Assembly (NCBI GenBank): GCA_913778205.1
Contig: CAJYUW010000043.1
Span: 1 to 64,000, forward strand
Direction: 5' to 3'
From: an uncultured Curtobacterium sp.
GTDB lineage: Bacteria > Actinomycetota > Actinomycetes > Actinomycetales > Microbacteriaceae
DNA: 64,000 bases
Shown here: in pieces, positions 27,801 to 35,627 of the stretch
Layout: each line of letters begins with the position of its first letter
How positions within the stretch are numbered: the first letter of the stretch is position 1
Notes under the pieces: generated by a model
Seen by the model: the letters and a program-made list of their open reading frames with translations, nothing else
Database searches by the model: none
Told to the model about the DNA's origin: nothing
Position numbers and translations under genes: made by a program

Positions 27801-30445
27801 GTGTTCCGGTACGCGGCGTCGGTGATGCCGAACGAGTCGTCGAGCTGGCGGAGCGTGAGCAGCCGCAGCGACTCGGAGTCACCCGAGCGCTCGAACGCCG
27901 GACGCTCCTCGGTCATGCCGCCGAACCCGCGGACGCTCGCGACGCCGAACGAGTGGCCGGCGCCGTCCGAGCGCTCCTTGAAGAGCCCGAGCAGCGGCAC
28001 CTGCCCTTCGGAGTCGACGCTGCGAGCCCGCTCGTGCCAGTCCGTCGCGGCCTGCGCGATGCGGGCGAAGCCGACGCCACCGACCGGGGCCTGCATGTGC
28101 GGGAACACCCGGGCGAAGAGGTCGTCGCCGGTGTCGAGGTAGTTCGGCTCGAAGAACTCGCCGCCGATGTAGCTCTCCGCGGTGCACAGCCCGACGCGGC
28201 CCATCGTCTTCGCGAGCGCCTTCTCGGCCGCCTTGCGGAAGCGCTTCAGGGCGAGGTCGGTCGCGGTGTACTCGTCGGCAGGAGCGGCCTCGGCGGGGTA
28301 CTTCTCCTCCGCACGGAGCCGCGCCGACAAGCTGTACACAGCCGAGGCGCCGAAGCCCAGCGCGGTCGCGACGTGGTGTGACGATGGCAGCTGACCGGAC
28401 TCGGCGACGATCGAGACCCGCAGCCGCAGGCCGGTCTCGATGAGTCGCTGGTTCACGGCGGCGACGGCGAGGATCACGGGGAGGGGCGCATGCGTCGACG
28501 ACACGCTGCGGTCGGTCAGCACCGCGATGCCGCCCGAGCGCTCGGCGAACGCCGCCACGGCCTCGGCGAGCTGCTCCGTCGCGGAGCGCACCGCGTCCGC
28601 GTTCGCCTGCTCGTCGCCGAGCACCGGCACGTAGAGCATGTCGAAGCGCTCGAGCGGCACGATGTCCTGGTCGCGCAGGCGCACCATGTCGAGGTGCCCG
28701 AGCACGGGGGACTGCACGACGAGCTGGCGGCTCGGGGTACCGTCCCCGCTGCCCGTCCCGTCGGGCTTGCTGCCGAGGGCGACGCGCATCGACATGCCGT
28801 CGGCCTCGCGGATCGAGTCGAGCGGCGGGTTCGTCACCTGGGCGAAGCGCTGCGAGAAGTACTTCGCCATGCCGCCCTCGGTGTCGCTGAGCGCGTTGAT
28901 GGCGGTGCCGTAGCCCATCGCCGAGATCCGCTCCGACCCGTTGGCGAGCATCGGGTCGAGCATGAACCGGAAGCTCTCCTGGTTCAGCGAGTACGCCACG
29001 TACCGCCCCGCGAGCGAGAGGTCGCCGTCGTAGCCGAGCGTGGTCGTCCCGCGCTGGTAGTCCGGCACGGGCAGGTCGTCGAGCTCGACGCGGGCCGCAT
29101 CGAGCAGCTCGGCGTAGGGCTTGCGTGCCGCGAGCATCCGGAGCACCTCGTCCGAGCGCATCACGGAGCCGGTGCGGTGGTCGACGACGAGCATGCCGCC
29201 GGCCTCGATCCGACCGCGGTGCACGACGCCCTCGGGCTCGAACGTCACCTGGCCGGCCTCGGACGCCACCATCAGGTACTCGTCCGTCTGCACGGTGCGC
29301 AGCGGGCGGAGCCCGAGCCGGTCGAGTCGAGCGCCGACGACGTCACCGTCGCTGAAGATCACCGCGGCCGGGCCGTCGTTCTTCTCCTCGTACAGCGAGA
29401 AGTACTCGAGCATGTCCCGGACCTCGGCGGGCAGGGTGCGGTCGTTCTCCCACGCCGGCGGCATGAGCGTGACGACGGCCTCGACGATGTCCAGGCCGTC
29501 GTCGAACACGCGGCTCTGCAGCGTCTGGTCGAGCCGGCTCGAGTCCGACTGCCCGGGCGGGCGCACGATGCTCCGGGTGCGGGCACGGGCGAGCGCCTCG
29601 TCCGACAGCCGGTTCTTCCGGTCGGTGTTCAGCTCGCCGTTGTGCGCCATGAGCCGGAAGGGCTGTGCCATCGTCGGGTGCGGCTCGGTGTTCGTCGAGA
29701 ACCGGGTGTGGAAGTACAGCGTCCGCACCGAGTGCCGCGGGTCCGTCAGGTCGCGGAAGTACGAGATCACCTCGCCGGAGTTCAGCCGGCCCTTGAGGAC
29801 CTGCGTCCGGGCGCTGAGCGACAGCGGGTACAGGGCGGCGTGCGCGGCGTGCTCGTCGGCGGCCTGCGTGTACGAGACGCGCTCGACCGCGAGGAGCGCA
29901 CGGTTCGCGGCGGCGTCGACGTCCGCCCGGGACCACGACGACGGCGCGCGGAACACCCACTGCACGATGGGGAGCTGGTACTGCTCGGCCTCGGGACGGG
30001 CGACCGAGTGGTCCACCGGCACGTCGCGGACCAGGAGCAGCTCGAAGCCCTCGTGTTCGATCGCGTCGGTCACCGTGGCGACGGCGGCGGCGCGCTCGGC
30101 GGCGCCGGCAGGCGTGGCGTCGCCCGGCACGAAGCAGTTCGCGACGCCGAAGTGCCCGGCGCGCAGGGCCTCGCCGGTGATCGCGCTGAAGAACTCCACC
30201 GACAGGTCGATGCTCACGCCCGCGCCGTCGCCGACGCCCTCGGCGGACTTGCCGCCGCGGTGCGGGATCGAGCACAGCGCCTCGTCGCCCCTGCGGATGA
30301 CGTCGTGGGACGGCGTTCCGTCGAGACGGGTGATGAAGCCGACCCCGCAGTCGCTCGATTCGCGGGCAGGGTCGTGGAGACCGAAGGAGGAGTGGTTCAC
30401 GTGCGGGTCCAGTGGAGCGTGTGCCGACAGGCAGAGGACGGCCAC
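24806..30445 (-). CDS. Glutamate synthase large-subunit-like protein, non-canonical
   Basis: 1879 aa against about 1500 for GltB. Order: short N-terminal pro-segment, class II amidotransferase with catalytic Cys33 (DCGVGFITRLDG), central domain (FAQVTNPPLDSIRE), FMN-binding synthase domain (GQGAKPGEGGQLP, SPPPHHDTYSIEDLAQL), GXGXG beta-helix, then about 190 extra C-terminal residues of no recognised family. Motifs differ from GltB: the usual SGHDGGTGA is AGNTGGTGA, DGGLKTG is CSGAHQTG, and the Fe-S Cys motif CX5CX4C is CX5CX3C (C1296, C1302, C1306). No gltD follows; the diflavin reductase does. The GTG start at 30445 has GAGG upstream. It probably makes glutamate or a related transamidation product with electrons from NADPH, but the product is uncertain. 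Confidence 0.85.
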   Translation of the reverse strand: MAVLCLSAHAPLDPHVNHSSFGLHDPARESSDCGVGFITRLDGTPSHDVIRRGDEALCSIPHRGGKSAEGVGDGAGVSIDLSVEFFSAITGEALRAGHFGVANCFVPGDATPAGAAERAAAVATVTDAIEHEGFELLLVRDVPVDHSVARPEAEQYQLPIVQWVFRAPSSWSRADVDAAANRALLAVERVSYTQAADEHAAHAALYPLSLSARTQVLKGRLNSGEVISYFRDLTDPRHSVRTLYFHTRFSTNTEPHPTMAQPFRLMAHNGELNTDRKNRLSDEALARARTRSIVRPPGQSDSSRLDQTLQSRVFDDGLDIVEAVVTLMPPAWENDRTLPAEVRDMLEYFSLYEEKNDGPAAVIFSDGDVVGARLDRLGLRPLRTVQTDEYLMVASEAGQVTFEPEGVVHRGRIEAGGMLVVDHRTGSVMRSDEVLRMLAARKPYAELLDAARVELDDLPVPDYQRGTTTLGYDGDLSLAGRYVAYSLNQESFRFMLDPMLANGSERISAMGYGTAINALSDTEGGMAKYFSQRFAQVTNPPLDSIREADGMSMRVALGSKPDGTGSGDGTPSRQLVVQSPVLGHLDMVRLRDQDIVPLERFDMLYVPVLGDEQANADAVRSATEQLAEAVAAFAERSGGIAVLTDRSVSSTHAPLPVILAVAAVNQRLIETGLRLRVSIVAESGQLPSSHHVATALGFGASAVYSLSARLRAEEKYPAEAAPADEYTATDLALKRFRKAAEKALAKTMGRVGLCTAESYIGGEFFEPNYLDTGDDLFARVFPHMQAPVGGVGFARIAQAATDWHERARSVDSEGQVPLLGLFKERSDGAGHSFGVASVRGFGGMTEERPAFERSGDSESLRLLTLRQLDDSFGITDAAYRNTGYDRLSDAEIDAHRITPGYVSFLQTTHEERSRRPAALRDVLALPADVTGIDEAEDFARELGRFATRGNASITVRGLAGSRASSEGLPGGTARFRLQLTSTGPTGALRHRALADGLALLHPGLVDVDSVADDQVTLRATGPAADLLALLQQAPASVDVAEVQPAHEITRTLASGAMSHGALVATAHEAVAHGTNMVGGMSNSGEGGEHHSRYGTIRGSRIKQFASGRFGIWAGYLADPMLEELEIKIGQGAKPGEGGQLPAPKVTVDIAAARGGTPGVELISPPPHHDTYSIEDLAQLIHDCKAARVRVVVKLVSSEGIGTIAVGVAKAGADVINVAGNTGGTGAAAVTSLKYAGRSAEIGVAEVHQALVANGLRQKVTLRCSGAHQTGSDVVTSALLGGDSFEFGTTALMMLGCVMAKNCNVKCPAGLTTNAEAFEGDPRALAQYLLNIAHDVRQILARLGLRSLREARGRTDLLQLLDHPASVGRLDVRNLLAQVPEKVVADPEYLEKDFRTDDALIERVRAALIDGHEHSLVVDGIALGNADKSVGGQLGIDVERVLNHELRGVDLSAHPAVTTDDRGRRRLVDGALTIRTSGSAGQSYGVFTNDGTTLEHVGTANDGVGKSQSGGRIVVRAPGGGSADRGGNVLVGNFALFGATGGRTFVEGEAGDRFAVRNSGATAVVEGVGDFGCEYMTGGAVFNLGGYGKGLGNGMSGGFLYQYDPSGAVTERASTDSLLVFPVTETERGAFHEAAAKLLLEWHLEATGSSLAGRLLAEWETTRAHVYVGMPRALLLSQDADEILAAATRAELLDELANSVATDKLRAFKVDYRDQRTVLDGRAPALGHPGGTGDQGEDMFSLLSSYTVLGVAQDVAQERVPGAAANDPRVTEAVRNLVLTEDFQVKQRVVKYLRGTFDRFADDELATLIAVKRLDDSKRALAQRNNRSADMPGTTGWIMHQNAKNAGRVRAARFDELLATAALEDLAGRAPLAPTEAVSA

Positions 30446-30526
30446 GCTGCATCCTCGGAGCGCTCGCCGCGGGCTGGCCGTCGGGTGGTGACGGTCGGGC
30501 CCTGGGGGGTGTGGTGCGGTGAGGCG

Positions 30527-30556
30527 ATGCTACGGCTTGGTATACCGACGGCGCAA
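30527..30556 (-). promoter_or_regulatory. Candidate promoter of the GltB-like operon
   Basis: On the minus strand TTGCGC (30556-30551) and TAGCAT (30532-30527) are 18 nt apart, predicting a start near 30520 and a leader of about 75 nt. A palindrome GGTATACC (30539-30546) lies in the spacer and could be an operator. Confidence 0.4.
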
Positions 30557-30605
30557 CAGACCAGCCGGACGGGAGGCGCGGTGCGGCTGGGGCGGGTGCG
30601 GCCGG

Positions 30606-30690
30606 CCCGGCGCGCGGGCGCGGTGGCGCGGACGCGCGGGCGCGGACGCGGTGCGCGGGCGCGCGGGCGCGCGGGCGCGGTGCGGCTCGC
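30606..30690. repeat. GCGCGG low-complexity run
   Basis: Tandem-like GCGCGGGCGCGG and GGACGCG words fill this stretch of the 326-nt gap between the GltB-like gene and the glycosyltransferase. Just before it, at 30566-30586, is a single unpaired arm of palindrome family A (CGGACGGGAGGCGCGGTGCGG). No coding sequence is seen in the gap. Confidence 0.7.
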
Positions 30691-30693
30691 GTT

Positions 30694-30755
30694 CGCACAA
30701 CCAAAGTCACCTCGAACCGCGGATGGCCGTGGTGCGAGATGCCTTTGGTTGTGCG
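30694..30755. repeat. 62-nt palindromic element, copy 1 (family B)
   Basis: Outer arms CGCACAACCAAAG (30694-30706) and CTTTGGTTGTGCG (30743-30755) are perfect 13-bp complements; an inner stem pairs CTCGAACC with GGTGCGAG with one mismatch. A second copy of identical length is at 38718-38779. Both lie downstream of a minus-strand gene, here 16 nt after the glycosyltransferase stop, so it may also terminate transcription. Confidence 0.8.
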
Positions 30756-30771
30756 GAGCACGCCGCGCCGC

Positions 30772-32049
30772 TCACAGAGCGCGGCGCCCATCGACCGGCA
30801 GCGGCTCCGTGTCGGCGGCCGTGCTCGCGTCGGCCGCCGGGGTCGTGCCGGGCCGGATCAACTCCGGACGTCGTCGGGAGCGGAACACCCACGCCTTGAA
30901 CAGCACGAACCGGACCAGGGTCGCGAGCAGGTTCGCGCCCGTGAGGACGACGATCTCCGTCGCGTGCGTGGCACCGGGGGTCGTCGCGTGCAGGACGACG
31001 AGCGACCCGGCGGTGATGGCCCACGCGATGCCGAACACCACGAGTCCCTGGACGTGGTGCATGCCCGCGCCGGCCCGTCCCCGCACGCCGAAGGTGAAGC
31101 GTCGGTTCAGCGCGGTGTTGCCGACCGCGGTGAGGAGCAGGGCGAGGAAGTCCGCCGTCTGCGCGCCGATGGCCGGGCGGAACAGCGCGTAGAGCACGGC
31201 GAAGGCCACCGTCGACAGCACGCCGATCGCCCCGAAGCGCAGGACCTGGCCGAGGATGCCGACGTGCGGCGGGGTGAACGGCCGGCGTCCGATCGCCTCG
31301 TAGACCTCTGCGACGGGGATCCGGCCGGACGCCAGCCCGCGGGACACGCGCCACATCCCCCTCAGGTCCTCGGTCGCGGTCGAGGCGATGTGCACCGAGG
31401 AGTCGACGTCGTCCACCCAGTCGACCGGGACCTCGTGGACGCGGAGCCCGGCGTGCTCGGCGAGCACCAGGAGCTCGGTGTCGAAGAACCAGGCGTCGTC
31501 CTCGCAGAGGGGGAGGAGGTGCTGCGCGGCCTCGCGGGTGACGGCCTTGAACCCGCACTGCGCGTCCGAGAACGCCACGCCCATAGTCGTCCGGAGGAGC
31601 AGGTTGTACGAGCGGGAGATGAACTCGCGTTTGCTGCCGCGCACGACGCGCGAGGACCCGGCGAGCCGCGTGCCGATCGCGAGGTCCGAGTGGCCGGACA
31701 GCAGGGGAGCCACGAGGGGTTCGAGCGCGGCGAGGTCCGTCGAGAGGTCCTCGTCGACGTACACGAGGACCTGCGCCTCGGACGCGCCCCACACCGCCTT
31801 GAGCGCCCGGCCACGACCCTTCGCCGCCAGGTGCACGGCGTGGACCTCCGGCAGCATCGCGGCGAGGTCGTCGGCGATCCTCGCGGTGTCGTCGGTCGAG
31901 GCGTTGTCGGCGATCGTGATCCGCCAGGTGTGGTGCATCGACGTCCGACAGAACGAGTGCAGTCGTCGCACGTGCGCGGCGAGCGTGTCCTGCTCGTTGT
32001 AGCAGGGGACGACGATGTCGATGTCGAGGGGCTGGTTCGTCTCCGTCAT
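30772..32049 (-). CDS. GT2 polyprenyl-phosphate glycosyltransferase fused to a GtrA domain
   Basis: 425-aa two-part protein. Residues 1 to about 240 are a GT-A fold like dolichol-phosphate mannosyltransferase: DIVVPCYNEQDTL, ADNASTDDTA, the catalytic VYVDEDLSTD, and DAQCGFKAVTREAA. From about 290 on, four hydrophobic helices (LRFGAIGVLSTVAFAVLYAL and so on) form a GtrA-like flippase domain. It should load a sugar onto undecaprenyl phosphate and help move it across the membrane for wall or glycan decoration. ATGs at 32076 and 32049 are both possible; neither has a clear ribosome site, and I chose the one next to the catalytic domain. Ends before the family B element. Confidence 0.88.
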   Translation of the reverse strand: MTETNQPLDIDIVVPCYNEQDTLAAHVRRLHSFCRTSMHHTWRITIADNASTDDTARIADDLAAMLPEVHAVHLAAKGRGRALKAVWGASEAQVLVYVDEDLSTDLAALEPLVAPLLSGHSDLAIGTRLAGSSRVVRGSKREFISRSYNLLLRTTMGVAFSDAQCGFKAVTREAAQHLLPLCEDDAWFFDTELLVLAEHAGLRVHEVPVDWVDDVDSSVHIASTATEDLRGMWRVSRGLASGRIPVAEVYEAIGRRPFTPPHVGILGQVLRFGAIGVLSTVAFAVLYALFRPAIGAQTADFLALLLTAVGNTALNRRFTFGVRGRAGAGMHHVQGLVVFGIAWAITAGSLVVLHATTPGATHATEIVVLTGANLLATLVRFVLFKAWVFRSRRRPELIRPGTTPAADASTAADTEPLPVDGRRAL

Positions 32050-32136
32050 GCCGATCAGGTTCGGCAGTGGGGTCATGCGCACCGCGGCAGGAGGCTGTGG
32101 CCCGCGTAAGAACGAACTCCCGGTGAACGACCGGAC

Positions 32137-32150
32137 ACGACAGGTGTCGT
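32137..32150. promoter_or_regulatory. Palindrome in the glycosyltransferase/LuxR divergent region
   Basis: ACGACA-GG-TGTCGT, a perfect 6-bp dyad about 20 nt upstream of the LuxR-type gene start and about 90 nt upstream of the divergent glycosyltransferase. It could be an operator for autoregulation; no direct evidence. Confidence 0.35.
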
Positions 32151-32170
32151 CCGGATACGGTCGACGCACG

Positions 32171-32974
32171 ATGACGACCGAGCGCGACGACGCCCAGCGA
32201 CCCGCCACGCTGCTCCCGGGCGAGCGGCTGGGGCTGGCGCTCGACGAGCGGTGCGCCGAGTTCGAGGCGCTCCTGCTCGAACCACCGCTGCACGGGATCC
32301 GACGCACCGGGCACGACTGGCTCCGCGAGCGCTACGTCGAGATCGTGCCCATCGTGCTGCCGGCGGCGTTGCGTTCCGTCGAGCGGGGCGAGCCGGTCGA
32401 CCCGGCGTGCCTCGCTCGTCTCCGACAGGTGGCGGCCGACCGCGCGCAGGACCCGCGCGTGGACTTCTCCGTCGTCCTCCGTGGCGCGCTGCCGGCGATC
32501 CGGGTCTTCGCCCTCGTGATGCACACCGCCGCCCGCGACCACGCCGGCACGGTCGACCGTGCCAGCCGGACGATGCTCGCGATGAGCCGCGCATCGCTGG
32601 TCGCCCACGAACTCGGCTCGTGCTGGGCCGAGGCGTGGTCGCAGGAGCGGCGGCGGGGAGCCGCGACCAGCGCACCGGCGGTCGACCTCGGCGCGATCGA
32701 TCTGATCGCGCGGGCTCCGGGACTCGACGAGTCCGAGGAGCGGATGCTCGCGCTCGCGGCGCAGGGTCGTTCGAACGACGAGATCGCCAGCGAGACGTCC
32801 TACAGCCGTCAGGCCGTCGCCTGGCACCTCGGCCGGCTCATGCGCACATGGAAGGCGCCGAACCGGACCGCCCTCGTGTCGATCGCCTTCGTGAAGGGGT
32901 GGATCCGGGCACGCACGAACGGCGTCGGACAGCTGCCCGAGCTCGGCGCCGGCGCGGACGACGACGCCCCCTGA
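32171..32974 (+). CDS. LuxR-type helix-turn-helix regulator
   Basis: 267-aa protein with a helical N-terminal region (about 1-190) of no recognised sensor family and a C-terminal LuxR-type HTH (about 200-260): ESEERMLALAAQGRSNDEIA, then the recognition helix SYSRQAVAWHLGRLM. It lacks a receiver domain with a phosphorylatable Asp. Divergent from the glycosyltransferase; target genes unknown. The ATG at 32171 gives the first in-frame start after the palindrome at 32137-32150. Confidence 0.75.
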   Translation: MTTERDDAQRPATLLPGERLGLALDERCAEFEALLLEPPLHGIRRTGHDWLRERYVEIVPIVLPAALRSVERGEPVDPACLARLRQVAADRAQDPRVDFSVVLRGALPAIRVFALVMHTAARDHAGTVDRASRTMLAMSRASLVAHELGSCWAEAWSQERRRGAATSAPAVDLGAIDLIARAPGLDESEERMLALAAQGRSNDEIASETSYSRQAVAWHLGRLMRTWKAPNRTALVSIAFVKGWIRARTNGVGQLPELGAGADDDAP

Positions 32975-32997
32975 GACCGGACGGTCCCAGGGGGCGT
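32964..32997. terminator. Bidirectional terminator overlapping the LuxR stop
   Basis: ACGCCCCCTG (32964-32973) pairs with CAGGGGGCGT (32988-32997), with GACC/GGTC extending the stem inside. The hairpin includes the stop codon of the LuxR-type gene and lies 18 nt from the end of the convergent secreted-protein gene, so it can terminate both. Confidence 0.75.
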
Positions 32998-33014
32998 TCG
33001 GAGGAGTCGGTCGG

Positions 33015-33506
33015 TCAGCCGCCGTTCACGTGGATGACGTTGTCGATGCGTTCGATGTTGCCGAACGCACCCCAGTTCAGCCAGCCACCGTCACCGTTGT
33101 TGGTGATCGTGCCGGGACCCTTGAACCAGTAGATGACGTAGTTCCCGCCCTTGATGTCGATCGACTGCGCGTCCGCCACGTCGCCCTGGACCGAGATGTC
33201 CTGGTTCTTGTTCACGACGGCCACCGTCAGGCGATCGGGGTTGCCGGCGTTCCAGTACCCGACGTCCAGCGCAGCCTGCACGGCGCCGCCGCGGTCGCTC
33301 TGGTCGTTGACGGCGTCGGCGATCGCGTTGACGATGGCGACGGGGTCGAGGTTGACGTTCACGCTGCCGCCGACATCGGCGGTCGAGGAGCTCGGTGCCG
33401 GCTCCGCTGCCTGTGCGGGGCCGGCGACGAGGGCGCCGGTGATGACGGCACCGGTGATGGCGGTGCCGGTGGCGAGGGCGAGGGACTTGCGCTTGAACGA
33501 GTTCAT
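33015..33506 (-). CDS. Secreted protein of unknown function
   Basis: 163-aa exported protein. Signal peptide residues 1-30 (KRKSLALATGTAITGAVITG, cleavage after AQA). The mature part starts with a Ser/Pro-rich stretch and then a compact domain with VNLDPVAIVNAIADAVNDQ, DVGYWNAGNPDRLTV and a C-terminal WLNWGAFGNIERIDNVIHV. I do not recognise the family. ATGs at 33521 and 33506 are both possible; the latter starts at the usual n-region. Confidence 0.7.
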   Translation of the reverse strand: MNSFKRKSLALATGTAITGAVITGALVAGPAQAAEPAPSSSTADVGGSVNVNLDPVAIVNAIADAVNDQSDRGGAVQAALDVGYWNAGNPDRLTVAVVNKNQDISVQGDVADAQSIDIKGGNYVIYWFKGPGTITNNGDGGWLNWGAFGNIERIDNVIHVNGG

Positions 33507-33694
33507 GATCGTGCTTCCCATCTCTGCAGTGGTGACCCCGTCGGGGGCCGTCTTGCTCGGACAGGTACCAGCCTGCGTCGGCCCCGACCGGTGTGCACGC
33601 GATCGGGCACGGTGTTGGACGATCGTCTGACGTCCGGTCTTCCGTCGCGCAGAGGTGCGACGATCCGGGTTCGTCCCGCCGGGAGCGAGGCTCC

Positions 33695-33973
33695 TCAGCC
33701 GGTGATGCCCAGCACCACCTGCACGACGGCGACGACGACGAGCGCGGCGATCGGCACGCCGGCGATCCACACGCCGGCGCGGAGCTGCGTCCGTCGGATC
33801 GTCGGCGCGGCGTGGGACGTCTAAGCGAAGCGCGTCGCGGCGACGAGCTCGGGTGCGGCCGCGGGCGGTTCCGGCTCGGGCTGTGGCCGGTCGTCCTCGA
33901 ACGCGGGGACCTCGACCACGAGGTCCTCGGCGCGCGGAGTGGCGGGCAAGTGGGTGTAGTCCTTCGGCATCAT
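33695..33973 (-). pseudogene. Small tail-anchored membrane protein gene broken by an amber stop
   Basis: An ATG-ATG start at 33973 opens 50 codons (MMPKDYTHLPATPRAED..., Pro/Glu-rich end) ending in TAG at 33823-33821. The same frame continues for 41 codons to TGA at 33697-33695 and encodes a basic segment (IRRTQLRAG) and a typical transmembrane helix (VWIAGVPIAALVVVAVVQVV). Together this reads as one ~91-residue protein with a cytosolic N-terminus and C-terminal anchor, interrupted once. GGGGG precedes the start. Alternatively only the 50-residue soluble part is made. Confidence 0.5.
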
Positions 33974-34043
33974 CGCCCCCGATCGTCTGACATACAGCAT
34001 ACGCACACCGCGGCGTCCCCGCACGTCGTCATCCTTCCGTCCG

Positions 34044-35627
34044 TCAGCTGGCCGCAGGCAGGTCGACGGTGAAGGCCGTCCGGCCCGGGTCCGACGCCAC
34101 CCGGACCGTCCCGTCGTGCGCCGAGGCCACCGCCTGCACGATCGCCAGACCGAGGCCGCTCGTCCCGTGCTCCCGTGATCGTGAGGCCTCACCACGCGTG
34201 AACCGGTCGAACAGGGTCGGCAGGAGCGCGGGGTCGATCGGCGGGCCGTCGTTCGCGACGACGAGTCGCACGGAGGGCTGCGCTGCTCCCGGTACGCGCC
34301 GCAGGGACACCACGACGGCCGAGCCGCTCGGCGTGTGCTGCGCGGCGTTCGAGAGCAGGTTCCGCACGAGTCGGCGGAGCTGTGCCGCGTCGCCGTCCAC
34401 GATGACGGGGTCGTCGTCGACCTCGAGCGTCCAGCGGTGGCCCGGCGCTGTCGTGCGGGCGTCCATCGTCGCCTCGATCACGATCGAGGTCAGGTCGACC
34501 GCGTCGACGGCGAGCGGCGGGGTCCCGGCGAGTGCGCGGGCGTCGAGCCGGGCGAGCAGCAGCAGTTCCTCGACGAGGTCACCCATGCGGACGGCCTCGG
34601 TCGCGATCCTCCCGACGTTCGTGTGCACCGCGTCGAGGTCGGTCGAGGTCGTCGAGAGCTCGGCGTAGGCCCGGACGGTGGCGATCGGCGTGCGGAGCTC
34701 GTGGGAGGCATCGGCGACGAAGGTCCGCATGCCCTGCTCGGCCTCGCGGCGGACGGTGAGCGCCCGACCGACGTGGTCGAGCAGGCGGTTGAGCGCGGTG
34801 CCGACCTGACCGACCTCGCGGTTCGCGGTGAGGTCCGACGGTGCGACGCGGGCGGTGATGTCCGTGTCGCCGCGATCGAGGTCGAGCGCGGCGACGTCGG
34901 TCGCGACGCCTGCGACGTGCTCGAGCGGTCGGAGTGCTCGTCGCACGGTGAGCGCCAGGGCCCATGCGGCGACGAGGAGACCGAGCAGGGTGACGCCGCC
35001 GAAGACCAGGGCGAGCCGGGTGATGGTCGAGTCGAGCGCCCCGAGGGGGAGCGCGGTGACGAAGACGTCCCCGCCGCTGCCGACGGCCTGCGCCCGGTAC
35101 GCTCCGAGCGCTCCGAGCCGGACCGTGACCGGCGTGCCGTCGCGGTCGATCGCCGAGAGCGTGCGCTCCTGTGCGGTGGTGAGTCCGTGCTGCCGACCCT
35201 CGCTGTCGGTGTACCCGGCGAGCACGGTGGAGCCGGAGCGCAGGACGGCCACGACCGTCCCGGCGGCCTGCCCCGGTGCACCGATGAACTCGTTGTCCGG
35301 ATCCGGCTGCCCGGCAGCGGAGCCAGACGACGACCCCGACGACCCCGACCCCGACGACCCCGACCCCGACCCCGACCCCGACGACCCCGACGACCCCGAC
35401 GACCCCGACGACCCCGACCCTGGCGGCCTCCCGTCCCCGATGACACGGCCCGCAGCCGTGGCGAGCTCCGCGTCCAACCGGTCGACGAGGTACTCCCGGA
35501 AGGCCACCACGGTGACCGCCCCGACCACGACGTTCGTCACGACGAGCAGGAGCGCGACGGCCCCCACGATCCGCCACCGCAGCGACGGCACCCGCGCCGA
35601 CGCCCGCGCCGCCCCGGACCGGCTCAC
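34044..35627 (-). CDS. Sensor histidine kinase
   Basis: 527-aa membrane kinase. Helix 1 (VGAVALLLVVTNVVVGAVTV), an extracytoplasmic sensor region of about 150 residues, helix 2 (LALVFGGVTLLGLLVAAWAL), HAMP, dimerisation/phosphorylation domain with H309 in DASHELRTPIATV, and the ATPase N/G boxes (NLLSNAAQH, GTSGLGLAIV). The sensor region contains a Ser/Gly tract of about 35 residues right after the first helix. The GTG start overlaps the stop of the response regulator gene, so the two are coupled. Together with the upstream GT39-like gene they form one transcription unit. Confidence 0.93.
   Translation of the reverse strand: MSRSGAARASARVPSLRWRIVGAVALLLVVTNVVVGAVTVVAFREYLVDRLDAELATAAGRVIGDGRPPGSGSSGSSGSSGSSGSGSGSGSSGSGSSGSSSGSAAGQPDPDNEFIGAPGQAAGTVVAVLRSGSTVLAGYTDSEGRQHGLTTAQERTLSAIDRDGTPVTVRLGALGAYRAQAVGSGGDVFVTALPLGALDSTITRLALVFGGVTLLGLLVAAWALALTVRRALRPLEHVAGVATDVAALDLDRGDTDITARVAPSDLTANREVGQVGTALNRLLDHVGRALTVRREAEQGMRTFVADASHELRTPIATVRAYAELSTTSTDLDAVHTNVGRIATEAVRMGDLVEELLLLARLDARALAGTPPLAVDAVDLTSIVIEATMDARTTAPGHRWTLEVDDDPVIVDGDAAQLRRLVRNLLSNAAQHTPSGSAVVVSLRRVPGAAQPSVRLVVANDGPPIDPALLPTLFDRFTRGEASRSREHGTSGLGLAIVQAVASAHDGTVRVASDPGRTAFTVDLPAAS
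35321..35425. repeat. GACCCC/GACGACCCC simple repeat inside the kinase gene
   Basis: Runs of GACCCC and GACGACCCC hexamer/nonamer words encode the (SGSG)n tract on the minus strand. As the unit length is a multiple of three, copy-number change would alter the linker length without a frameshift. Confidence 0.85.

Noticed and set aside
30694..30755. tRNA-like or attachment site
   Set aside because: It is a single long interrupted hairpin with no cloverleaf; a matching copy stands at 38718 without any island between them that would suggest integration.
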